A DNA stretch of 64,000 bases from Saksenaea vasiformis B4078 (GCA_000697055.1 JNDT01002239.1:1-64000), one strand, 5' to 3'; numbered from the stretch's first letter, positions 23,181 through 34,862 are shown. Notes: generated by a model not told the origin, from the letters alone. A program made the numbers and translations.

Positions 23181-24406
23181 GCTTTATCAAATCCTCGGCA
23201 TTGACTTTGCCAGCGTTTCCTTCTTTTCTTTCTTTTTCACGAGAATCAGAATCACATGCATAGGAAGCCGTTGTCGTTACAAAAGGAGCGCCTCTTTTCA
23301 ATTTTACACGATTACACCTCTATAATATGTAAATATATATTTTTAAACAATTTTATAGTAGCATCGGTCTTCATGGCTCGTCAAGATATGGTCCGGTTAT
23401 CATGGATCGTGGGAAACCGAAACATACAAGCAGACATATCTGTCGGACTCCAACTCGATATCTACAGCTACTTATAGAAGTGATAGAGTGACAGTAACAG
23501 AGTCTGTTCTAACCGAGATACACATCAACAATTACATGCCTACTAATATGCATATCCAGCACGTGAATCTATTCATTGCGAATTGCTTCTGCGTAGAACT
23601 GTTGAGATACAGCGGCTTTCCGAGGATGAGATCACCAATATTTAGTATCGCTGCCCCTTGTTCTCGCAAAGAAGAACCGGTTCAATGGCTAGAACAGTTG
23701 CAAATAAAACGATGGGTTAGCAAGTTGCAGATGCTTAGAGATATTGTCATCACTTGATAAGCTACCGATAGATTACGACTGTATGGTACAACGGAAAGGG
23801 GTACGTCAATGCGTCTCTTGTAGTGTTTCCCACGATTGAAAGGGATACAGAAAGTAGCCTGATCTTGCTATACCGCTGAGGAGGAACAGCGGATGTAATC
23901 GAAACCCGGCAAAGTATTTCGATATTTCGGCATGATAAACTAGGTGATAAGCATGAAACTGAGAGTCTTCACACTGGTACATTTTGTTAAAGCTAGACAC
24001 CGTAGTCAGCATCTTCTCCGCTTATAATATGAATACTTCGACCTTCTTTTTTCTGTTGTCTTCCTCTTCGTTTCCTTTTTTTTTTTTTACAATTTCTCGA
24101 ACAAAACCCATGTCACGATGGTGTGAGGCGGCGACTCCCACAACGTGGTGAAAACAGTTTTGCGTAAGTAGATCAACAGGAAATAGTTGAAAATAAGTCT
24201 CATTTTGCCACTTTCATTTTTTTACATATTTCTTCGTCTACTTTGCCTTGACTGCATTTGGCGATATCTCTTATTTCATGTCCACAACATCTATTTCCAA
24301 ATAAAGTGTATGTGTGTTTACATGCATAGAAGTGGTTCGTAATTGTTACAACATCCTTCAAATGACAATAATGTTAAATGCAAATGTTGACAAGAATCAA
24401 ATGAGC
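23181..24406. other. Spacer between membrane protein and FKBP genes
   Basis: The 1.2-kb stretch contains AT-rich segments and short ORFs (up to 89 codons at 23488-23757) with no recognisable features. Confidence 0.45.
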
Positions 24407-25919
24407 TTATTTCATCGTAACCAGTTTAACCTATAAAAAATAATAAGCTACAAGCAAGATGGAGATATGCAATTTACCTCAAAAATCAATTCGCTACCAG
24501 GTGGAATGACTGGAGGGGAGCCTTTCTTGCCATATGCCAAAGCAGCTGGGATGGTCAACTTACGCTCACCACCGAGCTTCATACCACTAACACCAAGGTC
24601 CCAGCCCTTGATCACCTCACCATGACCCAGAAGAAAAGTGAAAGGCTTCCCTTTGACGTTCTTGTCGAAGATCTTTCCATTCTTTGCCAATTTGCCGATG
24701 TAACGTACACCAATACGGTTTCCTGTCTTGGCGGAAGGACCATTTCCAACCTTGACTTCCTCGATAATGAGACCATTCTGCAGTTTGGTAACTTGTTTCT
24801 TTGTAGCATGATATTTAGTTAACATCCTAATTAGTATTTAGCGGAAATACCTTCTCTTGTTTCTTCTGCACTTCTTTCTTGGGCTGTTCCTTCTTTTCTG
24901 TCTCCTTCACTTCTTCCTTGTTGTGCGCCTCGGTTTTCTGCTTTTTAGCAGTGGCTTGCTCATCTTCCGATTCAGCTAGTCGCTTATTCTGATTTGCACC
25001 AGAAGTCTTAGCCTCCGTCTTGCTTTCTTTTACTTCCTCTTCCTCGTCTTCCTCATCCTCCTCATCCTCCTCTTCTTCCTCTTCTTCCTCTTCTTTCTCT
25101 TCTTTCTCTTCTTCCTCTTCTTCCTCTTCTTCCTCGTCTTCTTCCTCGTCCTCATCTTCTAATTCATCATCATCACTTTCGTCGTCATCCAGAGCATCCG
25201 AATCGAGTTCTCCTCTCAGATATGCATCTACAAACATCAATATCAGTATCAAAGCATCTAATTACTTCCCAAACATACTGATCTTCTCGCGGTCAAGGCC
25301 TTCAGGAGGGCTACTATCATGGTTTAAGCAGAAGTTAACATGAAGATATCTTACCTCAAGAATTCATCATCTTCGTCCATAGAAATTTCCCCATCTGACA
25401 GCTCCTCCTCAGGGTTGGACGTGTAGTTACCGGTAAGATGTACGGGGCTATCAAGGGACAAATGTTAATGCCATAATTTTTTTCTCGGTATCTACATACT
25501 TTTTGCCTTTTACCATAAAGGAAACTTCCTCTCCATCAACGAATGAAATATCCAACACTTGTTGTTCAATCTAGGATAACTAAAATTTAAATGCACCTTT
25601 CAACTGTAATGTCGTCTTTACCTTTCCAGGAATCAGAGTACACAGCACATAGTCTTTCTTGTCGACCTTAACGCAAATTGAGGTTCGCTTCTTCTCCGCT
25701 GCAGATTCGGGAAGGGCAGCCTAAAGATAAAGTAGGAGATCGCGTAAATTAACAATGAACGGACGTGCGATCCGATCTTACCATAGTGATGCGGAAAGAG
25801 CTCGACACAATTTGCGAATATGTCTTACCAGGTAGCACCTGAAGACCTATTGAATAGCATTAAATCATTCTGCTAAACTGAGATTGCCAGAAAGTACCCC
25901 AAAATCCTTGAACAACCAT
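24407..25919 (-). CDS. Nucleolar FK506-binding peptidyl-prolyl isomerase (Fpr3/Fpr4, FKBP39 type)
   Basis: Nine exons (25919-25898, 25846-25782, 25720-25622, 25570-25500, 25447-25355, 25313-25279, 25227-24851, 24798-24478, 24430-24407) join in phase to 368 residues. The N-terminal nucleoplasmin-like domain starts [19 protein letters not shown] and includes [16 protein letters not shown] long Asp/Glu run (about 150-200) and a basic linker follow. The C-terminal FKBP domain has [17 protein letters not shown] and [13 protein letters not shown]. In yeast this family binds histones in the nucleolus, chaperones nucleosomes and isomerises histone prolines. A tiny first exon (22 nt) and last exon (24 nt) are needed to complete both conserved ends. 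Confidence 0.94.
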
Positions 25920-27478
25920 AACGAATGCAAGACTAAAGATCTGTCAAGGAACGGGCACGCATGTACAGTACAGTTTTTTTGCATGTGACTTTGCAAAATC
26001 AGAGCTTTCGGACGATCACAGATATCCGGTCCGGGACTCTTAGGGACCATAGGTGTCGCTCAGAGCAGTTTACCTTACCATAGACTTTAGTTTTACCAAG
26101 ACACTCCAATTAAGGAGAATTACGGTTTACAACAGCCTATGATTGTGTAACACCTATGGTCCCTAAGAGTTCCGGGCCAGATACTTATCGTCCCGAAGAA
26201 AATCGCTTTGATATTCCATACATCAGGGAATGTAATCTGAAATATCTGTTGTCCAGGTTAACTTTCAACAATAAGTAAACTGCCATATTTCCATGGCAAA
26301 GTTAGAGACATCATCTAATATATTTCTCTGGATCCGAATCTAAGTTTCTCGCTAATGAACACGCCGTACCTGGCCAGAAAGTCGGACTAGAATCCAGCGT
26401 TTCTTTAATGCAGGTCATGCGAAGGCGGACAGTGAGCAAGCTTCCAAAGAAGCTCAAACAGTTTCCGTGCAAAGAGGTGGAAGTAATCGCAATCCACTCG
26501 AATCACGGAGATGCACTAACCTCAACGATGCAAACACTTCTCACTTAAGCCAATGTACAATCTCTAGATACTTCACGTGGCGTCCGATAAACAATTTTTA
26601 CGTATCTTCTGTAATTGGAAGATGTCGCCGTGATACATGTCACCTGGCAGACGGAGCAGCACTGAAACAGTACTTGAAAGATCTGACATGACAAGGAATA
26701 GATACCCTATCTTGGACAGTTTATCAAGTATAGGAGTGGAGGAATCGATGCCGCTCTTAAGTAGTTTGTTTAACATTGCCCGTTGAAGCTGCTGTAATAA
26801 GCAAAAGTTTCCGTGCTACGGCGTACACGTTTGGTTCCTGCTTTAAAAAACACCAGCCTTCGTATTACGCTACCTGCAGATCGACACCAGCGGTTTTCCA
26901 TGACATGGTAGACAACGAAATAGCTTGGCAGTTGATGTGATAATAGAAGTGTTTCATATAGCAGCCCGAGACATTGCGTATGGGAGCGGCCGAATGCGAT
27001 CAAGGAAGTACGGCAGAGCATTAACACATTTGTGTATCCAAAAGAAAAATGCCACTATATCATAAACGGTCGTTCAAATTGGGTAAATATAAGTTACTAA
27101 CTCTTCTTAGCGGCCTGAGCCGCATCACAACGCAATACCTGCTGCAGCTATCCACAACACGCTTCTATATGGGTAGACATGATAGTAACTGAACATCACC
27201 ATTTCAACTGCTTACTTGTCAACAGTAAACTTTCATTAGTCTAGTTAAAGACATAATTTTCTACTTTTAGTAGGAGAAGTTTGGGAGGCGACTGTTTGTT
27301 TGTTTGCATTAGGCGTTCGATGATCCAAGGTGGGAGACAAAAATAAGTCAACACGAAAGGCTGAGAACGACTGGTTTTAACTGTTTTTAAACACAGTTTC
27401 GGCTTTGTACCTTTTTTTCCTACCTACGTTGGATTTTCCTGCCGCTTTCTCATTCTGCGGTTTCTTCCAATCGGCACC
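25920..27478. other. Spacer between FKBP and kexin genes
   Basis: The stretch contains a foldback/MITE-like element (about 26025-26184). Two neighbouring minus ORFs (26573-26776 and 26770-27027) have no recognisable domain. The kexin promoter is at the right end, with T-rich sequence at 27410-27420. Confidence 0.5.
26025..26184 (+). mobile_element. Foldback/MITE-like element with about 32-bp inverted arms
   Basis: The left arm (TCCGGTCCGGGACTCTTAGG continuing to ATAGGTGT) and the right arm read in reverse (TCTGGCCCGGAACTCTTAGG continuing to ATAGGTGT) differ at about three positions. TA dinucleotides border both ends. The spacer of roughly 90 bp has no ORF. This is the structure of a non-autonomous TA-inserting element. 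Its arm core CTTAGGGACCATAG resembles the termini of family A (CTTAGGAGCCATA), so the two may be related. Confidence 0.7.
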
Positions 27479-30222
27479 ATGCGGCAGGGCATTTCCTTTC
27501 TCCTTTACTTATTGGTAGCAGCAGCCGTAATCCGTGCCACTCCTATCATTAAACGTGACCCGAACCGCGAATATTACACTTTACATTTCCCCCGAGGTCA
27601 TCTCGACGATACTTCCGCCGATGCCGCCATTACCATTGCCAAGACTCTCGGTGTGAAATATGAAGGCCCTGTAGGAGAGTTAAAAACCTACTTCGCAGTT
27701 AGTAGACCGCGCAACACTTTGGAACGACGTGGAGAAGATGATCTGCTCCTGGTTTTCGAAGAACACAAGAAACGCAATCTACTTAAACGCGATGTAACTT
27801 GGACCAAAGTCGAACGTATGGATAAACAGGCACTAAGAAAGAGAGAGAAACGTGCACCTATTCCACAAGATGGTAAACTAGTGCTAAAAGATGTTCAGAA
27901 GGTGCTGGACATCAAAGATCCTGGGTTTCCACACCAGTGGCATTTGGTAAGCCGTTCTATTTCTGTAACCATACTAATGACTGAATAGGTAAATCAAAAA
28001 TATTTTGGAAACGACAATAACTGCACTGGCGTTTGGAAACAAGGTACAGACTGGTTGTCTCTATAGTTATATTTATTACCTTTTTATGTAGGTATCACTG
28101 GTCACGGTTCGACAGTGGCTCTACTGGATGATGGTTTAGAGTATGAGAGTGATGATCTTCGGGAAAATTTTGTGAGTTTAAACGGAAGTCAGGACGCTGT
28201 CTGTTATTAATAGCATCGGATCTAGTATGCCGCTGGTTCTTATGATTTCAACGATCATGTTGATTTACCCAAGCCAAAATTGTTTGACGATAACCATGGT
28301 ACCCGCTGCGCTGGTCAAATTGCAGCTGTGCGTAATAATGTCTGTGGCGTTGGTATTGCGTACAATGCCAAAGTAGCCGGTAAGCTGATAGATTCTAGCC
28401 ATAAATTTGACAAGTAAATGGGATTTAGGTATCCGTATATTGTCGGGGGCTATCAATGATATTGACGAAGCTACGGCACTCAATTACAAATACCAAGAAA
28501 ACCAGATTTTCTCTTGTTCGTGGGGACCAACGGATAATGGCGAAACAATGGAAGCTCCAAAAGGCATACTAGCCGATGCATTTGTTAATGGTGTTAAAAA
28601 CGGACGTGGCGGCAAAGGGTCTATTTACGTTTTTGCAACCGGAAACGGAGCACAGGCTGGTGACAATTGCAATTTCGACGGCTATACGAACAGCATCTAC
28701 ACAATCACAGTTGGTGCAATTGACCACAGAAATAATCATCCTCCTTATTCGGAAAGTTGCTCAGCTCAGCTGGTGGTTACTTACTCCAGTGGCGGTGGCG
28801 AATACATTGTAACTAAACTTGTCTCTTCTACGTGTCCATTTCACTAATATGATCTCTAGTATACCACCAACGTAGGTAAGAATGATTGCACAGAGTTACA
28901 CGGAGGGACATCTGCTGCTGCTCCCAACGCGGCAGGTGTGTTTGCACTTGTGTTATCCGTGCGACCAGATCTGACCTGGCGTGATCTGCAACATCTCTGT
29001 GTCCAGACAGCGGTTCCTATCAGTCTACAGGATGATGATTGGGCAGCGCTGCCATCGGGCCGGATGTACAGCCATAAATTTGGATACGGGAAATTGGATG
29101 CCTATGCCATTGTTGAAGCTGCCAAAACGTACAAGCTTGTCAACAACCAGACACAATTGGAGATCGTAGCTTCCATGAAGAAGACAGCTATTCCGGACTC
29201 TTCCTTCACTAAGAAGAAAAAGCCGTTGCGAAGCACTGTTACCGTAACCGAGCAAATGGTCAAAGCAGCTGGTCTGCGTCGACTAGAGCATGTTACTGCT
29301 ACCGTAAACATCGAACATCAGCAACGAGGAAATATCGCCATCACGCTCCAAAGCCCTAATATGGTTGAATCTGAACTGGCCACCGCGCGGCATGCAGATA
29401 GAAGCACAGAGGGTATTCAGGATTGGAAGTTTATGTCTGTTAAGCACTGGTAAGCAGGATTCTTTCTATTTTCGATGGTACTGACTTTGTTCCAGGGAGG
29501 AGGATCCCATCGGTAACTGGACACTTCTTGTGTATGATGTCAACAACCCGAGTGCAACGGGACAGCTGCTTAACTGGACATTAACCCTCTGGGGTGAGAT
29601 GGAGACTTCTGCTGGAGAGAAGCCTGCCGAGACTTCCACAAGTCACGTCGTCTCTGTTGAACCTTCTACTGCCCACACCACCTCGACACACTTGACAACA
29701 TCAAAGATCGATGCCACGAAAACGAAGACAGAGGTCGAGACAACAACAACAGTCGCTGACACGCATATTCCAACCCGGCCAACAAAAGTGAAGCCGACAA
29801 CTCAAGCAACTACCACGAAGGATGCCAGTACTACAGCAACAACAGACATTAAGTCATCAGAAAAAAGTGACAAAGAGGAAGCAACATCTGAGGCTAAGCC
29901 GTCAGAAGCCATCCATAAAGATGAAGCGACTCCTGAAGCACAAGAATCTCAACCATCTTCATCAAAATCCACCAGTACAGCATTGTATGGATTTATAGGC
30001 ACTGGTGCCATCTTAGGTTTGGCAAGCGGTATGTATCTTTACAAACGCAGAGGATGGCGCTCTTCTGGGTCTTCGAACGATGATATACCCCAGCATCTAC
30101 GAGCGGATGGATACGAATTCAGCGAGCTGCCGCCCGAAGAGGAGGATGAGGACGATAGAAACCACGCAGATAATGATAACCAGCCATTATTGAGTGGTGA
30201 ACCAAGGCATGTCCAGAGATAA
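27479..30222 (+). CDS. KEX2: Kexin-like proprotein convertase (Kex2 family)
   Basis: Seven exons (27479-27946, 27989-28043, 28092-28171, 28226-28379, 28429-28808, 28860-29449, 29496-30222) join in phase to 817 residues, almost the yeast Kex2 length. The order is signal peptide, prodomain with KR sites, subtilisin-type catalytic domain, P/homo-B domain, Ser/Thr-rich stalk, one transmembrane span (LYGFIGTGAILGLASGMYLY) and an acidic cytosolic tail. Catalytic residues are Asp187 (LLDDGLEY), His225 (DNHGTRCAG) and Ser397 (HGGTSAAAP), with the oxyanion Asn in ATGNGAQAG. It cleaves after Lys-Arg/Arg-Arg in the late Golgi. A tail tyrosine in DGYEFSEL may serve in Golgi retrieval. AATAAA lies at 30227-30232. 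Confidence 0.96.
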
Positions 30223-30923
30223 ATTTAATAAACCTGCAACCATCTATTCTTTTTATCATCAAAAGCATCTACATCAAGGGATATAGCGCCACACTAATTA
30301 GAATTTCGATTAGCATATTTCACTTATAGTAACAATGTAGTTCCGTATGATACCAAGGAAGTAGCTGAGACTTGTGAAGCACACATTGCTGGCTCGTCAT
30401 CAATTGAATTACATGTTTACGGATAGATATCGTTTGGACAGTACTCAGATATGCTTACGTAGAAGGAAAGTTTTCATGTGGCGATCTAAAAATGAGGTTG
30501 TGCTCCTACCTAGAGAGTTTCTAAGGATACTTTGATACTTCTTAAAACGTCTTAATAAAAATAATCTACCACAATGATCTTTCTTATAAAATACTCTCAT
30601 CGTAGAATGCAGTTCATGATACGCTTTACTAGTGGGACACTACGGTGGAACAATAGGTTATGGGGCAACCTACTTTGGAACACTTTTCTCGAGGACTCTT
30701 CACCTGGGAAACATTGGTTCTTTATATTGTAGTTGATATCACACTAACCTGTTGCTCAAAACGCAACAAACTAACACTGAATTTGGCATCTGCTCCATTT
30801 CAGAAAGGTGATGCGACGTCCGCTGTGCAAATGGCTCACAGACGGTGTCTGGATAGCCCTAATTTCTCGTTCCAAAGCGTGACTCGTAAGACCTAACTCA
30901 AATAGTGACCAGATAGCAGTGCC
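30223..30923. other. Convergent spacer; possible omega-RNA side of the Fanzor element
   Basis: No protein gene is recognised. On the minus strand this is the 3' flank of the Fanzor gene, where the guide (omega) RNA of such elements normally lies. I cannot delimit a structured RNA or a terminal repeat by eye. Confidence 0.3.
30227..30232 (+). terminator. Poly(A) signal AATAAA of kexin gene
   Basis: A canonical hexamer lies 5 bp after the stop codon. Confidence 0.5.
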
Positions 30924-33900
30924 TCACTGCTGAGCTGTCCGAGACAGCGCTTCGGGACGAGACGTTAACTGGCATCCGGATTCAATGTAACGGACAAGTA
31001 TCTCACGCATGTTACGGCCGGCATTGACGTCTCTGTTCCAAAACTAATGTAGTGTTAGAGACTTAGCATATCCTACTAATCGTATTACTTGCCAAAGGTG
31101 TCATCTCTCCTTGTCTATCATATACGCACTGGGGACACAGCCGAATGGGATAGGCGATATTCCGAAAATCGGTTGGAGCTATTAAGGCGGTTAGCCAGAG
31201 ACAGTGTACCAAGACTGTACCTAGACTGTACCTAGTTGACGCCTGTCAGGGCATTCGCATGTAGCGTGCAATAGTTCATCGTTTTCGTCGAGACAGTATT
31301 GCCGCTTTCGCTTGTTTGGGCGCTTGCTTAGGTACTTTTTTCTAATGAACGATTTCTAATGTTTAGACTTTCGTTGTGTTTGGTCGCATATTATACATAC
31401 TTGTGGTTGCAAATGCGTAGGTTAGGATCACGCAGCTGGATAGTATCGTTATGACAGACGCTACAGACCCTGATGGTCTTATACTCATCTACACATATCA
31501 CCGGACATCGCCGAGCCAAGACTTTGCGAAACGTCTACATAGAATAGTAATTAAAAATTCAATATCAACATGAATCAAATACTTGCCTTGACTGGCAGAG
31601 GACCATACGTCGTATACGTGCCGGTATGTAGGTCCGCGTCACCGTAAGCGATTAGAACCCGGCGCTGCTGGCGTCTTCGTTTTCGGTGCCTCTTGTTCTC
31701 TTTGTGTACATGTTGGATAGGTGGATATTCGCATAACGATTAATGCACTCGTATGATGCATTGATGGGCTTACCAAACTTGTATTAGGATAGAAGCCTGC
31801 AGCTTGATCCGCAATAACGTCCATTGTCATTTTTCTCGCAGATTCCAGGAGCCCACGTCTTTCTCTGTGACGATAATGACGATTGTATTCCTCAGTCCTA
31901 GCAAAATCCTTTTAGAGCGGACATATACGAGCGATATATATTCAGAAAGTACCTATTTTTCTCCGCAAATTGCGTCGAAAGATAGCTCTGAAACCCTAAA
32001 AGCGAAGCCTGCGTGCTTGGGTGCTCCGCCAGACGATCATACACCTGTTGCATATTCGCAGCTAAGCGGCTCTTCCGTTCCATTTGGAGACTCCAGGTGA
32101 ATTTGGAGCAGTTCCTGGAAATTGATATGGTTATCACACCATGACGAACATCATCTTGCTATATTACTGGTAATAATCATTCGTGACCGTAAACGTATGG
32201 TGCTGCCTTGTTTGCCGATCACGTAAGTTATCCGCCGTGTCAACAGTAGTTACCAGGGATCGGATGCCTATGTGATATATAGCTATCACTGAATTTTTTC
32301 AAGAGCGGGTGACATACCTGGGTCAATCCCCACTATGCGGGTCAATCCGGGGTCTAGGTCTTGTGCTGCAGTGAAACATGTGGGCTCCTTGTTTAAGTGG
32401 TATAAACCACGTTGGACAACAGACATGTCTCTATTTCGGGGCAAGAATTGGAAGTCTCTTCTGGATGAAGGGTGGGAAGCTGAGACGCAGATATCCCATT
32501 AGTTGCTTCATAATGTGGTAACCATTAACCATACCTCGATTCGGCCTACGAGACTTGAACCTAACGGCCGCCATCACGCCGTCTGTTTCGAAACCGTAGT
32601 CAAACTCGAATTGTGGAAGCTATTCATTGTTTTCTCCTAAACAAAGAACGATGAGATCAGCATTTACATGTGATCGATTATAAGCAAACCTTGCAAACGC
32701 CAACGCCTAGGCATGATGCGATCTATACAAAAAATCTCTTCCCAAAGCTACTCGCGGTAAACTGCGCTCCGATGCGCACTGGCGAAAACACGGGGATTGT
32801 GTAAGGGAGGCTTCTGGAAGGCTAGTTAATTTTCATTTACTTTTTTTAGATCACTTACGAACAGGTGGTCCGGGAGGTCCACAGCAACACCTTGCAAAAT
32901 CCAGTATAAGTTCGGGTGGGAAACCGGCACATATCCTATAGCGTGCATGTTAGACCATAATACCTAAGTAGAGGCTTTCGCTCATTCAACCATACCTATT
33001 TGATTTTTTGCTAACGGTAGTAGCGACCAGCCTTCTCCATCATACTCGTTCGATTGTTTAAGCAGCTGGAAAGAAAATTGTAGCATGGAGGGAAGTAAAC
33101 TTTCCTTCTGCTCATCGCTTAAATCGCCTGAAATGTCCGTGTTTCTGAAGGTTTCCTTGTAGGTCCACAGAAACTCGCTATAAGACATGGAGTAGTCAGG
33201 GATACACAATCACGAAATGGTTAACAATCATATAAAACCTACGTATAGAATGCTTCGAACTCTGCAACCGCATCAGTACCAAACGCTGGCCATGCGTTAT
33301 GGTCGAAATTGTTCTGTGCCAAGACTGCGTTCGTGCAGCGAGTTGCTGGAATTACAAATATCACATTAGCTACTGTAGAGGAAATGAATAAGATATAATA
33401 CCTAGACCATTCACATTGTGGTATTGGGTTTGAGGATACCGTTCGAAAAGGCGAAGAAAGAATGCTTCAAATGTTCTTCTCATGTAGACGGGGAGATTTG
33501 TCGTGACATGTTCAAAGGTGTCTACGAAGGCGAAAAAACGTAAATATACAACTGCCTTTTTGCTTCTTTGATATTAAGCGCTCACTGGCAGTTATTTTCC
33601 CTGCAAACGAAGGAGCCAGGTCTCTTAAGACGTGCGTCAGTGTCGGGAGAGAATAGTTTTCTAATAATACATGGATATCCTTAAAAGGCGTAAGTCCTTT
33701 TATGTACCTTCTGATGTTTGTGGATCGAATCTGCACAAATTAAACACGGTCTCAAAAGTTTCTCTCAGGTCAACGCACCATCGATATGCGGACTACAAAG
33801 TATACAGAAGACAAAGAATTTCAGCCTGCTGATTGATCAATTATAGTAACATCATACAAAAGCTACTCTGACATTGGTGCCGGGATCTCGCTGCAATACC

Positions 33901-34312
33901 ATCCTGAAAGCAGCAGTGAAGAAATATTCCTTGGAAATCGGAGGGAAAAGTTCTATCTGGCCCTCGAGCCAACGGCGAATGTGTAGGTTAACGAGAAACA
34001 TTGCACACTGGCAAGCAGCGGCGTATTCTTCCGCAAGTGCACGAAAAGCAACCTACATCAATGAATTTAGCTTTTGTCCAGAGAAAAACAAGATACACAT
34101 GCCCTCAGGTGCTTATAGTCCTCTTGCAGGAAATTGGACAGCTTTAGTTTACGCACAAACGAATAATCACGACCAGGCAGGTCGGATAGAGGGCTATGCT
34201 GATATCCATATCGTCTCCGACGGCGAGGTGGTTCCTGAACTCCTCCTCCATGATAAAGGCAAAAACGACAAAGTAAGAGAATGAGGACTGAAATGTGGTG
34301 GTCGTCCCTATC
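30924..34312 (-). CDS. Fanzor: eukaryotic TnpB-like RNA-guided nuclease, 18 exons, possibly decayed
   Basis: Exons, 5' to 3': 34312-34097 (no ATG found), 34052-33867, 33730-33586, 33521-33402, 33345-33243, 33177-32996, 32935-32859, 32813-32690, 32636-32535, 32479-32318, 32267-32168, 32114-31953, 31897-31774, 31697-31587, 31534-31401, 31341-31232, 31178-31126, 31043-30924. All junctions keep phase; total about 776 codons. Motifs: RuvC-I IVGIDPGIRSLVTTVD, RuvC-II region VICVDEYKT, a zinc ribbon (CSVC, then LCPQC) and RuvC-III FWNRDVNAGRN. Basic clusters (NKRHRKRRRQQRR, KRPNKRKRQ) could be nuclear signals. Fanzors are omega-RNA-guided DNA endonucleases carried by eukaryotic mobile elements. Two TAG codons (32750-32748, 32622-32620) interrupt exons 8 and 9 unless an alternative splice path is used. 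One intron is GC-AG (donor GCAAGT at 31586). Confidence 0.85.
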
Positions 34313-34363
34313 TTATAGTTCACAATACAAAGAAATCACTGTTGTTGATCTATCACCAGATCT

Positions 34364-34476
34364 CTTAAGAACCATACCTAATCCAACCGGCATCTTTTGG
34401 AGCCATAGCTTGTGCAACAGCAAAACCCCTAAACCTTATTGATCTCCAAGCCACGAAATTTGATATGGCTCCTAAG
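34364..34476 (+). mobile_element. MITE-like element, family A, copy 2
   Basis: This 113-bp unit has termini CTTAAGAACCATAC and ATATGGCTCCTAAG and shares internal blocks with 6194-6315. It lies about 50 bp upstream of the first recognisable Fanzor exon and may have separated that gene from its start. Confidence 0.62.
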
Positions 34477-34862
34477 AAAAGGATCTATCACACCGTAGAT
34501 GTTCAATCTATCGCACCATAGATCAGACATGTTTAGGTCACGTTTTATTCAAGTCAGACATCAGCACGTCTCTTCATCTGCGGACCAACCTTCACATGAA
34601 ATTAATACCAGAGAAAATGGGTAGAACTGCTTTGAGACCGTTTATACAGATTTATTCAAAATCCCTATGTTGTCTTTTCCAGCTGTATCTAAGTATTATA
34701 TCTATACTAACTGAAGCTAGAGAGGCGCTGTTTTTCTTCTCGATAATAAATCATGATGATTTGACTGGCAGTTTCCTTTCTAGGCATAAATCCGGATTTA
34801 TGCACATTCGTTATTCATTGTCCAAGACCACCAGAAACATGAGTGATGAGAAATTTGGAGAC
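34477..34862. other. Spacer between Fanzor gene/MITE and DUF6729-like relic
   Basis: No gene is recognised. It probably contains decayed 3' sequence of the DUF6729-like gene. A duplicated phrase TCTATCACACCGTAGATG / TCTATCGCACCATAGATC lies at 34485-34525. Confidence 0.4.

Noticed and set aside
25020..25343. Poly-serine plus ORF
   Set aside because: Antisense of the acidic run of the FKBP gene.
26573..27027. Two adjacent minus ORFs that might be exons of one gene
   Set aside because: No conserved motif and no convincing splice pair linking them.
31089..31125. Donor GTAATAC (31088) for Fanzor exon 17
   Set aside because: Using it puts WNRDVNAGRN out of frame; the donor GTATAT at 31125 keeps phase 0 and joins LCPQC directly to FWNRD.
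32545..32575. tRNA B-box-like GGTTCAAGTCTC on the minus strand
   Set aside because: It lies inside Fanzor exon 9 (AVRFKSRRPNR); no A box or cloverleaf around it.
33874..34284. 136-codon plus ORF
   Set aside because: Lies antisense across Fanzor exons 1 and 2 and an intron; no features of its own.
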